A stretch of 64,000 nucleotides of DNA from Dryomyza anilis (lineage: Eukaryota; Arthropoda; Insecta; Diptera; Dryomyzidae), in the NCBI GenBank assembly GCA_951804985.1, contig OX638132.1, forward strand, positions 2,709,529 to 2,773,528, given 5' to 3'. A program made the position numbers and the translations under genes. Under the pieces are notes generated by a model. It was not told where the DNA came from. It saw only the letters and a list, made by a program, of their open reading frames with translations, and searched no databases. Below, one piece after another: positions 23,111-33,942 of the stretch. How positions within the stretch are numbered: position 1 is the stretch's first letter; the number at the start of each line of letters is the position of its first letter.

Positions 23111-24027
23111 TTATTCTTTACTCGTTACTTGTTGTGCGGAATTATTTTTCAATTGATTTACCATTAACTGCAGTTGGCGGACAGCCAGTTGACCTCATTT
23201 CATATACATTACATGGTAAGCTCTTCTCAAATCCTTTTTAAAATCTAATAGATTTTGAAATTGTTTTTTTTTTTTTTCATTTTTTCTATGCTTAATGTTA
23301 GGCTGCAGTTCGTTACATGTGGTAAATGAATTCGGTCACTAAAATAATTTGAGAATCATTAATAAAACTACAGCCGAAAATTCTACGCGTTACATCTTTA
23401 AATGTTTGCTAAATGTTTAGTAAATATTTACTAAATGTTAAATAAATTTGTAATAATCGCTTAGTAAATGTTTAATAAACATTTACAATGTGATTACTAA
23501 ACGTTTACAAATTACATATTAAATGTTTATTGTATGTTAATTAAACGTATACTTAATGGTTACTAGTTGTTAAATACTTATTGAGTAAATGTTTAGTACA
23601 TTTTTAGTACACATTTATTAAATGTTTCCTTTATGCTTTCAAAATGTTAACTAAATATATATAAAATGTTAAATAAAATGTCCCTCAATGTTTACTACAC
23701 GTTTACAATATTTTTACTAAACTTTTACTATATGTTTACTAATTGTTTAATAAAGGTTTACTAATTATTTAATAATGGTTTAATAAAATTTCCTAAATGT
23801 TCACTAAATGTTTACTAATATTTTTCTAATATTAACTTAAAACTTATTAATATGTACTAAATGTTTACAAAATATTTACTAAATGATTACAAAATATTTA
23901 CTAAATGTTTACTAAATGTTTACTACATGTTTACTAAATGTTTACTTAATGTTTACTAAATGTTTACTAAATGTTTACTAAATGTTTACTAAATGTTTAC
24001 TAAATGTTTACTAAATGTTTACTAAAT
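23111..24027 (+). repeat. Segmental duplication copy 1: unique flank plus 11 bp array
   Basis: A unique-looking stretch of about 285 bp (starting near CTCGTTACTTGTTGTGCGGA, containing CATTAACTGCAGTTGGCG and ACATGGTAAGCTCTT) leads into an 11 bp minisatellite of unit AAATGTTTACT from about 23396. The proximal part of the array is degenerate and matches copy 2 variant by variant. The last 100 bp or so (23930-24027) are nearly pure repeats. The whole block is repeated about 913 bp downstream. Confidence 0.9.
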
Positions 24028-25205
24028 TCGTTACTCGTTACTTGTTGTGCGGAATTGTTTTTCAATTGATTTACCATTAACTGCAGTTGGCGGGCAGTTG
24101 ATATTATTTCATACATGGTAAGCTCTTTTCAAAGAATTAATCTATTCTGTTAAAATATTAAAATGCGTTGCGGCATGGTATGCTTTATATAAGACATCCT
24201 TTTTAAAATCTTACAGATTTTTTAATTTATTTTCTTCCATTTTTTTTATATGCTTAATGTTTGGCTGCAATACGGTAAATGAATTCGGTCACAAAAATTA
24301 TTTCAGTAACATTTATAAGAACTACAGCCGAAACTTCTTCACGTTACATCTTTACATGTTTGCTTAATGTTTAGTAAATATTTACTAAATGTTAAATATT
24401 TTTTTAATAATCGCCTACTAAATGTTTAATAAACATTTACAATGTGATTACTAAACGTTTACAAAATACATGTTAAATGTTTATTGTATGTTAATTAAAC
24501 GTTTACTAAATGGTTAATAGTTTTTAAATACTTGTTGAGTAAATGTTTAGTACATTTTTAGTACACATTTATTAAATGTTTTCTTAATGCTTACTAAATG
24601 TAAACTAAATATATATATAGAAAATGAAAAATAAAATATCCCTAAATGTTTACTAATTATTTACTAAATGTTTAATAAAATTTCCTAATTGTTCACTAAA
24701 TGTTTACTAATTTTTGTCTAATATTAACTTAACACTTACAAATCTGTACTAAATGTTTACTATATGTTAACTAAATTTTTTCTAATATTTCCTTAATACT
24801 TACTTCATATTTAAAAATGTGTAGTAAATGTTTTCTATATGTTTACTAGATGTTTAATAAATGTTTACTAAATCTTTACAAAATATTTGCATAATAATTC
24901 CAAAATGTTTACTTAATCTTTACTAAATATTTACTAAATATTTACTAAATGTTTACCAAATATTTACTAAATGTTTAGTAAATGTTTACTAAATTGTTTC
25001 TAAATGTTTACTGAATGTTTACTAAATGTTTACTAAATGTTTACTAAATGTTTAATAAATGTTTACTAAATGTTTACTAAATGTTTGGTAAATGTTTACT
25101 AAATGATTACTTTATGTTTACTATATGTTTACTACATGTTTACTACATGTTTACCAAATGTTTACTTAATGTTTACTAAAAATTTACTTAATGTTTTTTA
25201 ATGTA
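24028..25205 (+). repeat. Segmental duplication copy 2: unique flank plus 11 bp array
   Basis: Begins with the same CTCGTTACTTGTTGTGCGGA flank directly after the first array ends. It carries about 60 bp that copy 1 lacks (around 24135-24200, including GCGTTGCGGCATGGTATGC). The array from about 24351 to 25205 repeats the variant order of copy 1 in its proximal part, then continues into its own purer stretch (about 25005-25110). Confidence 0.9.
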
Positions 25206-25632
25206 TTTGTTATTCTTAGAATTTACATTATGCTGTTATAAAATATATCGCAAAGCCTTTTTATTTAAATTTTATATATTTAAATTTTTAAAAATAATTT
25301 ATTTAAATTTTTAAAAATAATTTATGTAAATTTTTAAAAATAATTCATAATTTAGAAAAAAATATATGTAAGATTTTTCATAAAAAGGTGTCTTTTGTAC
25401 TTAGCACTATGTTTTACGTAAGAATACTCTCTGAATTTAATTAATCAAATACAGAAAAGAATTTAATTTGTTTATTAGACTTTAAAATTGACTAAAGATG
25501 ATTCCAACTTACTAACATCCTTTCAAATATTTCACGCATAATTGAAAAATTATAACATGTCAACAATATGGTAACAGAAGTCTTCTAAAATAGTAATGTC
25601 TAAAATACTCAACAATAAATTCATAATTTCAG
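25206..25632. other. A+T-rich non-coding stretch
   Basis: Leads into a pyrimidine-poor but acceptable splice-acceptor-like end, ATAATTTCAG, at 25623-25632. TTTAAATTTTTAAAAATAAT repeats about three times near 25265-25345. Confidence 0.4.
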
Positions 25633-25992
25633 TTGAGAAGTCTAAAGTTAAGAAAGTCTGCGACAGCGAAAATCGTAACAAGTACCTGCAGCATTGCTTA
25701 ACATTGCTCAAGCTGTTGCCTGGTTTCATGAAAACTTTTCAATGTTTGCTGTTTGCAAAGTAATGCCGACGTTTTTCCGGAAATCGGCACCATTCCACTT
25801 GATGATTTTACAAGTCGCATTAAGTGTAAGTTGTACGGCATAACTTTGTCTCTTGAAATATTATACGAGGCAAATACAATATGGAATAAAGTAAATGTTT
25901 CCAAATTCAACAAATACATAAAAAAGTTATCTCAATTGTTGCTATTGCTTGCTGTATCTGCACAGATTTCAATCGAGTGTAAGCCCTATTGA
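25633..25992 (+). pseudogene. Possible decayed exon, product not recognised
   Basis: This stretch has more balanced composition than its surroundings and reads like protein in two successive frames. From 25635 one frame gives VEKSKVKKVCDSENRNKYL and continues open to a TAA at 25761-25763. A second frame is open from 25732 to 25990 and includes ADVFPEIGTIPLDDFTSRIK. The switch between 25732 and 25760 would be a frameshift. Borders look like splice sites: ATTTCAG before 25633 and GTAAGT at 25826. A further short open run after CTAATAG at about 26085 includes CVNCKEMHKVV. I recognise no family. It could be a broken exon of a gene or retrocopy, or chance in a G+C-richer patch. Confidence 0.3.
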
Positions 25993-27124
25993 AGTATTTA
26001 ATGGCAGCCCTATAATGCCGTCGGGTACTACAATCAATTTTCAACCGTCGTTGGTCTCTTGGTTAAGTATCTTATGGTTCTAATAGGATCTGCGTTAATT
26101 GCAAGGAGATGCACAAGGTGGTCACAACGGCAACGGAAGCGAATCAGACAAAAAGCCGTTGGGCATTTTGCATAATTTTGAATTAAAAATTTTAATTATA
26201 GCAGATTGCTCGGATATTTACTGGTAAAGTTAATAATGAAAATTTAAAATAAATTTTAATATAATTTATATAATATCAATTATTGGTTAGTTCATAGAAC
26301 TAGCCAAGTGAGGTAATAAAGATACACATTATTAGTGATATTTATAACTTCTAATAAAATTTACAATATTTCTATAATATTTTACAATATATACAATATA
26401 TTTATATAATATATTACAATAATTTAGAAAATAAGAATTTTCAATTATTTTGTTTGCAAAAATGTAATTTTATTTTTTATCATAATTTATTAAAAATCTA
26501 ATATTTAGAAACAAAGGTGAATTAAAATAAAAATATTTTAAATTGGTCTTGAAATAAAAATTTATTTTTCAACTATATATTTTAATGTTACTTTCCTACA
26601 AACCATTTAACGATAATTTTTAAATTCGATATAATAATGAAAAATTTTCAAAATAAAACACAAAGTATTTGAAAATTCAATTACGTCTTTTTTATAATTT
26701 TTATCAAAAAATAAAATTTCCTGAACAAATATAATTTGTTTGTCGAAAATAAATCCATTTACGATATCATCTCGATATTTATAACGACTAAAACAACGAT
26801 ATCATTTTAGATAGGTTCGATTTCATCGAAAACCCTATCGTTTTCGTATCATTATAGATTATCGAAAACGACAATTTGAGGCTATAAATGATATCGTTTC
26901 GATTTCGTAAAATTATCGTTTGTTTTGCGGGGTTAGGTCTTAAGTAGATACAAACATTTTTTTGTTACGTTTGACTTATTTTCTGAGACATCTATGAATA
27001 GATATTATTTCTTTAGTATTTATTCTGTACATTTCCCATAAACTTTTTCTTACAATATTATTGAATATTTTGTCATTTTAATATGATTATTAAGAAAATT
27101 GCAATGACATTTTCACTTTATTCT
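25993..27124. other. Non-coding stretch
   Basis: A+T-rich. Around 26760-26935 the words CGATATCATTT, ATCGAAAAC and AATTATCG recur in both orientations and end near TGCGGGGTTAGG. This could be an old transposon end, but no boundaries can be set. Confidence 0.45.
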
Positions 27125-27249
27125 ATACTAGCTGGACCCGTGCACGACTCGTGCCAAGATTTTCTGAATTCAAAGATATGGAGCGATTTTATTAATATAA
27201 AAAACATTGTATTATTTATATGAGGGGCCCGTGCTTAGCTGTTGAAGTT

Positions 27250-27990
27250 TTTATACCCTACACTAAGAGTGAAAGGGTATATTCAGTTTGGTACGCCGTT
27301 TGTAACACCCAGAAGGAAGCATCTCCGGTATGGAAAAGTATATATATTCTTGATCAGCATGACCTCCTGAGTCGATTTAGCGATGTCCGTCTGTCCGTCT
27401 GTCTGTCCGTCTGTCTGTCTGTCTGTCCGTCTGTCTGTCTGTCTGTTGAAATCCATACTACTTTTAAAATTGAAGAGCTAGATAAATGAAACTTATAACT
27501 TAGATTACTAATATACCTACGCTGTATGTGCGAAAAAATTGGCGAGATGGGTTCATTGTGACCTATGATCCGACCACTTATGTTCAAATACCTCATATAA
27601 AATGTACATATAAAGATCAATTTTCATGTATACGTGCTTAGGTAAACTTTTTTGGTCAAATATATATTGATATCATGCTCAAATATATGATAATAATGTT
27701 TTCCGGCGAAAACACTTGTGGTTCACAAAAAAAAAAAACGAAATTCGGTACACCTACCCATTTGTAAATATGGGTATCAATTGAATGGAAATTCTGCAGC
27801 GATTGAATGTTTGTAGTTATTTTCAGGATTCGTATACCCTGGTGACCTATATATCACTTTGAATGGTAACCACACATATGTGTAGGGTATTTATAGTCGG
27901 CTTAGACCGACTATAATTTTGATAATCCTAACTATCATAATTACACCTACTTTAAAATTTCCCATGTGATCTAACCTTCCCAACTGGTTT
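27250..27990 (+). mobile_element. TACCCTAC-family repeat, copy 3 (divergent subfamily)
   Basis: Starts ATACCCTACACT, has GGAAAAGTATATATATTCTT as in the other copies, then an expanded and interrupted (GTCT/GTCC) tract (27385-27443). It ends with the hairpin region TATAGTCGGCTTAGACCGAC and CCCAACTGGTTT. The middle does not match copies 1, 4 and 5, so this is a different subfamily sharing only the ends. Confidence 0.65.
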
Positions 27991-28068
27991 TTATTGGTTT
28001 TATAAATGTGGTAACCAAATAATTCTCCGCCAAAACAAATTTTCTCAAAGACAATTCTTTCTCAGACT

Positions 28069-29012
28069 GGCGTGTTTTAGTGTGGCGTGTTTTAGTGTAG
28101 CGAGTTTTAGTGTGGTGAATTTTAGGGTGAATTTTATTGTGGTGAGTTTTAGTGTGAATTTTAATGTGATGAATTTTATTGTGGTGAGTTTTAGTGTGGT
28201 GAATTTTAGTGTGGTGAGTTTTAGTGTGGTTAATTATAGTGTGGTGGGTTTTAGTGTGGTGAATTTTAGTGCGGTGAGTTTTAGTGTGGTGAGTTTTAGT
28301 GCGGCGAAATTTGAGTGTAGTGAGTTTTAATGTGGTGAGTTTTAGTGTGGTGAATTTTAATGTGGTGAAATTTTAGTGTAGTGAGTTTTAGTGTGGTGAG
28401 TTTTAGTGTGGTGATATGTTAGTGTGGTGAGTTTATGTGTGGTGCATTTTAGTGTGTTGAATTTTTGTGTGGTGCATTTTAGTGTGTTGAATTTTAGTGT
28501 GGTGAATTTTAGTGCGGTGAGTTTTAGTGTGGCGACATTTGAGTGTAGTAAGTTTTAGTGTGGTGAGTTTTAGTGTGGTGAGTTTTAATGCGGTGAAATT
28601 TTAGTGTGGTGAGTTTTAGTGTGGTGAGATTCTAGTGCGGTGGGTTTTAGTGTGGTGAGATTCTAGTGCGGTGGGTTTTAGTGTGGTGAGTTTTAGTGTG
28701 GTTAGTTTTGGTGTGGTGAGTGTAAGTGTAAGTGTGGTGGGTTTTAGTGTTGTGAGTTTTAGTGTGGTGAATTATAGTGTGGTGGGTTTTAGTGTGGTGA
28801 GTTTTAATGTGGTGAAATTTTAGTGTGGTGAGTTTTAGTGTGGTGAGTTTAAGTGTGGTGAGTTTTAGTGTGGTTAGTTTTGGTGTGGTGAGTGTAAGTG
28901 TGGTGGGTTTTAGTGTGGTGAATTATAGTGTGGTGGGTTTTAGTGTGGTGAATGTAAGGGTGAATTTTAGTGTGGTGAGTTTTAGTTTGGTTAGTTTTAG
29001 TGTGGTGAGTTT
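28069..29012 (+). repeat. 15 bp minisatellite, unit GTTTTAGTGTGGTGA
   Basis: About 60 head-to-tail copies with point variants (GAATTTTAGTGTGGT, GGGTTTTAGTGTGGT, GCGGTGAG) and some 14 or 16 bp units. Arrays of the reverse complement of nearly the same unit lie at 51124-52260 and 62745-63480. Open frames across it (SVVSFSVVSFS-like) simply follow the repeat. Confidence 0.95.
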
Positions 29013-29119
29013 GTTTTTCTTTTTAATTTCCTTTTTTTGTTTTTCATTTAGTTTGGATTGTGGTTTTATGTGATTGGTTTTGTTTTTGTATGTTTGCTTT
29101 TGTTTTGTGTTGTGCTTTT

Positions 29120-29121
<2 letters not shown>

Positions 29122-29152
<31 letters not shown>
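29122..29152 (+). repeat. Run of 31 T
   Basis: Uninterrupted thymine run between T-rich sequence and the tail region of the composite element. Confidence 0.95.
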
Positions 29153-29154
<2 letters not shown>

Positions 29155-29170
29155 TTGAGTTTTTTGTTTC

Positions 29171-29373
29171 ATGTTCGTAGCTGGTGAAAGTGCCGAGTTA
29201 TATCGTATTGAAAGTTTAGGTTGCATGGGAGGTGATACGCCTCATTGTCCAGATTTCCTTCCAGACCATACCGCATCTATTGTAAAAATTTCAAGGAAAT
29301 CGGATCAGCCGTTTAGACGGAGAAGCGGAACAAACGTACAAACGAACAAACAGATTTATTATATTAATAGGAT
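29171..29373 (+). repeat. Conserved tail shared with 36620-36835
   Basis: TTTCATGTTCGTAGC, TTATATCGT, CATTGTCCAGA, ATCAGCCGTTTAGACG and AACAAACAGA occur here in the same order as their counterparts near 36.6-36.8 kb. Both are preceded by T-rich sequence. The frame across it is open for 88 codons, but its counterpart at 36631 reads quite differently. Confidence 0.6.
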
Positions 29374-30221
29374 TTTGGCTGTACGTCTGAAATATAAAAA
29401 AGTTCTTTTAGTAGTGAAAACCATTAAGTGTGTGTAGTATTTATTCTTATGTAAAGAGAGTTTTGTTTTATTTGTACTGCATAACCTTACCGTAAAACAT
29501 TAGTTACTCTGTTCGAGGTTTGTTCAGAATTTCAATATTAAAAAGCAATTTATATAAAACTATACTGCAAATATAAATAAATTGTTTCGACTGTAAAATG
29601 TGATAGAGATTTAAATAAAATCAAATATATGTTTTTCTTTAATTATTTTTATCTACGACTATAGATATTTATGCAATAAGCTCTTAATATTTAAATTTTA
29701 AATTTTTTAATTTATCCTCTTAACAGTTGAGTTTATTATTTTTGAATATGCAAAATTTTATTAATTTTATAAATTCATTGTTTAACTAATGCCATAATTC
29801 GAGGCACCCATACGTTTTTAATGTACTTTAAACATTTCCTTATAAGGGCATGTTTCAGATTTAGATTGAATTCTGAACGAATTTCATACTTATGTACGTT
29901 TGTAAATAAATAGTTTTGATTTTGATGTCTTAATATAAAACACAATTTTCCGAATTAAATCAGATCGTTGAAATCAAAACAAATGGATTGAATTCTTTTG
30001 AAAAACAACCATTTTTAATAAGACATCCAATTTAGAAACGTATTTTCAAAAGTTATATGAAATTTGATTCGATGTTAAAAAATACAAGAAGAAAATAAAA
30101 ACACAAAAACAATAGCAAAAACAGCAAAAGAAAAGCAAAAAAAATGTAATATTGACATTTTATACGTTAACATATTTATGACATTAACAGATTTTATCAT
30201 CAGAATTAAAAAAATGTATTT
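29374..30221. other. A+T-rich non-coding stretch
   Basis: Nothing recognised. Confidence 0.5.
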
Positions 30222-30982
30222 ATTCCCTACACCTATGAGGTACAGGGTATATTAACTTTGTGCATATATTGTAACGCCCCTTAGGGGGCGTGTCCGGTAT
30301 GGAAAAGTATATATATTCTTGATCAGCATCACTACCCGAGTCCGTTTAGCCATGTCCGTCTGTCTGTCTGTCTGTCTGTCTGAACGTCTTGCTGTCCGAA
30401 TACAGAATAACTTGAGAAATACTGATCAGAATACGATGAAATTTCGTCTCAAAATATTTTATCCAAAAGTAGGAACTGAGTTTGAAAATGAGCCAAATCG
30501 GTCAACGGACACGCCCACCTCCCATACAAGTCACTTTTATATAACTCTTTCGGAACTAATAACTCGAAAAGTATTCAAGGTATAGTTATAAAATTTAATA
30601 CGTATTGTTAGAATTCACCTAAAAATATGTGGTCCAAAAATGGGCGTGATCCGCCCACTTTTTTCCCGGGTTTTCATAGTGGAAATTTGATCCATAAATT
30701 ATTAAAATCAAATCTATGAAATATTAGCCTTTCAAAATTTTAAATATAGACGTGGTCCACCCAATAACATTTTTCAAAATTTATTTTTTTTAGTTTTTTA
30801 TACTTTATATAATTTTTTTATTTATGGCGATATAAGGTAAATTTCTGATATATGAATAATATTCTGAGGGTTAATATCCCCATCAAAGGTGTAGGGTATT
30901 CCATAGTCGGGCCCGACCGACTATAAAAATCCGCCCCATGTGACCGAACTTAGCCATGTGACCTAACTTTCCCAACTCGTTT
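30222..30982 (+). mobile_element. TACCCTAC-family repeat, copy 4 (most complete)
   Basis: Carries every block of the family in order: the 5' hairpin (TACCCTACACC...AGGTACAGGGTA, imperfect), GTAACGCCCCTTAGGGGGCG, GGAAAAGTATATATATTCTT, (GTCT)n at 30357-30382, CAACGGACACGCCCACCTCC, CGTGATCCGCCCA, about 110 bp of further sequence, a second copy CGTGGTCCACCCA, GGTGTAGGGTATTCC, the hairpin GTCGGGCCCGACCGACTAT and the tail to CCCAACTCGTTT. Copies 1 and 5 lack the block between the two CGTGGTCC motifs. No coding region is convincing, so it is a non-autonomous repeat of unknown class. Confidence 0.8.
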
Positions 30983-32400
30983 TTCTCAAAATTTGTAAAT
31001 TTTACTACATTAGGCTTCTCGGTGTACAAGTCTTAGAGTAGGATAAATAAAGCAGTATTTTTTCCTGTTACCATTAAACGAGTAGAATAGAATTTAGATA
31101 TTTTGGTTCACATAATTAAGATTTCAATTCTGATGTAAAATCAAGGACTTGCCCATTTTGAATTGTACAGTCGTGGTTAACACTTTTCTCGATATGCCTA
31201 TTTGTTAAGGGTACTTATTCAATAAATCTTGAAGTTATTATAGTTATAGCATCTACAATCATAATTTCCACACATTCAAAATTTCCCATGTGGTTTAAGC
31301 TGCCATTCATTTTTTTTTTATTTTTTGTTGTTTCCCTGAACATTTGATGTATTTATTAAATTTAATAGCCGCCAGCATTAAACCCTTTTTTTTTGTTTAA
31401 AATTTGTTATTTTTTTTAGTTATTTATTAAATTTCAATTGAAGAGGCAAACACACGCGTGCAAATAAAAAATATACAAAATTGTTTTACCAAAAACCGTT
31501 GCTATGCAATTTTTATGTGAAATTAGTTTTTTTTTATTATTTTTCTATTTTAATAAATTGAAAAACCAAATGATGTATAATATGTAAATTGAATAAAAGC
31601 ATGTCAAAGAAATTACTAAAAATAATGTTTTGAATAATTTAAAATATATAAAAAATGAAGCTAAAAAATAACTGAAATCAAAAAAAATATAACTGAAATC
31701 AAACAAAAAATAACTTAAATCAAACAAAAATAGAAAAAAAACCAACCACACAAAATGCAATAAAAAGTGTGTAACCGCAGGCCATTTAGGGGCGTTGGCA
31801 ACACTGGTTGACCGCAAAGCACTTTGTCTATATTAATAATAAATAAAATATAGACATATACATTTTTTTATTATTACAAAACTATTAATAAATTGCGTTG
31901 GAAAAATGCACAATAATAAATAAAAAACAATAGACACTTTTTTTATAAAGTTTAATGATTGCAAATAGAACAATTATTTTAATACTAAAATACTAGATTC
32001 TTTAGATAAATTTATTTTCAAAGACCTATTGCTTAATATGTGATCTCTGAAAATCAAGCATACGAAAATTTTTGTGTATGACCTTTTATTTAATGTTGCT
32101 CAAAAAAAAAAAACTCATCATACAATTGAACACGAAAAATGCTATCTTCTTTTTGAGGTTAATGCTTTCATCATTATAATTACAAGTCTAAAAATATGTA
32201 TAATGTCCCACAGTATTTTATTCGTTCGTTCATGGGTGTCCATAAACTTGATACCTTTGAACAATGAATCTCTTAATTTAAGAACAATAGACCATTGTAC
32301 TTCGCTGAACTCAATTCCATTTACCTCTGATGATTAATATAAAATTTTGTCTGAATTACTTTTTCAACAGCACTCAATATAAAACTAGCCAAATTTTATA
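30983..32400. other. Non-coding stretch
   Basis: 31225-31305 resembles the tail of TACCCTAC copy 3 (AACTATCATAATTACAC versus CTACAATCATAATTTCCAC, then AAAATTTCCCATGTG), a weak end fragment. The remainder is A+T-rich, with frames at 31545-31817 (minus) and 32074-32337 (plus) that I do not support as genes. Confidence 0.45.
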
Positions 32401-32470
32401 ACGTCGGTGGCACGATTGGTTAGTGCATTGGACTACGAGCCGAAAGATCTCAGGTTCGATCCTACGACTA
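32401..32470 (+). repeat. tRNA-like sequence (SINE head or tRNA pseudogene), copy 2
   Basis: TGGCACGATTGG is a good A box and GGTTCGATCC a good B box, correctly spaced. The D stem GCAC/GTGC pairs. The loop CTACGAG would give anticodon ACG, but the anticodon stem has mismatches, the T stem pairs poorly and the acceptor ends do not match well. A run of five T at about 32482 could end pol III transcription. It is a relative of 17489-17558. A functional tRNA-Arg is unlikely given the damaged stems. Confidence 0.6.
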
Positions 32471-32479
32471 TCAACATCT

Positions 32480-32486
32480 TTTTATA
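32480..32486 (+). terminator. Possible pol III T-run terminator
   Basis: TTTTT about 12 bp after the end of the tRNA-like sequence. T-runs are common in this window, so position is the only support. Confidence 0.3.
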
Positions 32487-33865
32487 GAAAACATTTCCTA
32501 TACGACGCTACTTCTCGGTAGTCAATGTCCAACTTACGTGAGTAAAACTTTTATTATTTAAACTTTTCTTTTCAGTTTAAAATCCTTTATGAAATTATTA
32601 TAAATTTCTTTTTCTATAGACCAGTTAAAGGAATTTTAATTTCTAGGTACTACATCAAATTTTCACGACAAAAATCTCTATGAATTTTTGTGTATTTTTG
32701 TTATTTCATTGTTTGTCATCTGAGTTTTCATTTCCATTTCATAATAAATAACAAAAGCATATTTCACCCACAGTTTGGCATTCGAATAATGGCACGTGTT
32801 GAATAATAGTACCGCCTATACTCTGATAGAATTTCACGTGTGTTTCCAGTGTGCGAATTGTATGATGAGCTATATGCTGAATGAAATTGTGTAGGTGTTA
32901 AAAGGTTTTTGAAACCTCTTTTTATGCAATGTTTTTAAGAGGTCTCATGTGCTGACTTTGTTCCACAGTTTTATTTGAAATGTTTTTACTGAGTGCATTG
33001 TATTAATTAATTGTTAAATAAAATATCAAAAATATAATAAAGTTGCATTTTAAATTTTCTTTAATAAAAATACTTAAAATATGACTATTTTAAATAAAAT
33101 TCATACATTTTTAGCTTACATTTATCACCTTTCAGTTTTGCAAATATCCTTGAAATATGCCCAAATTCACTCTCTATGCAAAAGCAGAGTTTGTGAATTT
33201 GAATGCATGCAAATTGTGCTGTACTCTCGCCTGTAAAATGGTGAAAATGTCAAAACCAATTTTCGTGAGTCCTTGAAAAGTGAATAACGTTGTAAAGTTT
33301 TCGCTGCGCTGTCCTGCAAATAGCAACGATGGCAGCAATAGCAGTGGCAGCACCAACTTTTCCCACCTAATACCATGGTGTATTTCGAACGAAATTAATC
33401 GACAGGCTAGAAGTTGGTGCTTTTGTGTTGGCAAACAGCCAACACTATAAATATAAATACAACAACAAACATTTATATACAAACCAAAACACACAAATGC
33501 AGCCACAACTAAATTGATTAGCATTTTGTTGGCAGAAATAAATTTTGGAAATATTCATTTGCAATTGCACTGATTTCTAAGGGTTTGTTACCCAATTTTA
33601 TAAAGCAAAAAGTGCAAAAAAAATAAAATTAAAAAAATATTTAAATAATTTTTTTAAAAATTGTAATTTTATAAATTGAAATCAATTATTTAATGGGGTA
33701 CTTTGCTCATACGACTTGCTACATGAATATTTGATTTTGCACATATTTATATAGTTCTTAATGCTATAGTTACACTTATTGTTTTTTTTTTAATTTTATA
33801 GACATAGTTGTCAATTTTGACTATATACTAAATATTTGAATGTGCGTTCGTTTCATCACTTACAT
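32487..33865. other. Non-coding stretch
   Basis: Contains a 116-codon minus-strand frame (33524-33174) with a hydrophobic, cysteine-rich start and no recognisable domain, and a 69-codon shadow. Not supported as a gene. The rest is A+T-rich. Confidence 0.4.
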
Positions 33866-33942
33866 TAGTGCACACAACTTCAGTGCGCACTACTTCAGTG
33901 CACACTAATTCAGTGCACACTAATTCAATGCGCACTGCTTGA
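33866..33942 (+). repeat. 15 bp tandem repeat, about 4.5 copies
   Basis: Unit ACTTCAGTGCACACT with variants AATTCAGTGCACACT and AATTCAATGCGCACT. Further loose GTGCACT words follow at 34035, 34230 and 34243. Confidence 0.8.

Larger units (their letters stand above)
27125..29373 (+). mobile_element. Composite repeat element beginning ACTAGCTGGACCCG, carrying a minisatellite
   Basis: The left border TATACTAGCTGGACCCGTGC is of a type widespread at the start of insect repeat copies. The right part (29171-29373) has the matching kind of tail: GATCAGCCGTTTAGACGG, then ACAAACGTACAAACGAACAA, then ATTTATTATATTAATAGG. Between them lie a later insertion of the TACCCTAC family (27250-27990), the GTGTGGTGA minisatellite (28069-29012), T-rich sequence and a 31 T run. 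The tail is shared with 36620-36835. No coding region is visible. Treating both ends as one element is inference; they could belong to two insertions. Confidence 0.5.

Noticed and set aside
28082..29073. Frames of the type SVVSFSVVSFS
   Set aside because: Products of the 15 bp array, which is also a multiple of three.
32401..32470. Functional tRNA-Arg(ACG) gene
   Set aside because: A and B boxes are good, but the anticodon, T and acceptor stems are mismatched, and a diverged relative lies at 17.5 kb.
33174..33524. 116-codon minus-strand frame with hydrophobic start
   Set aside because: No homology recognised, no splice or promoter context, and another frame on the same strand overlaps it.
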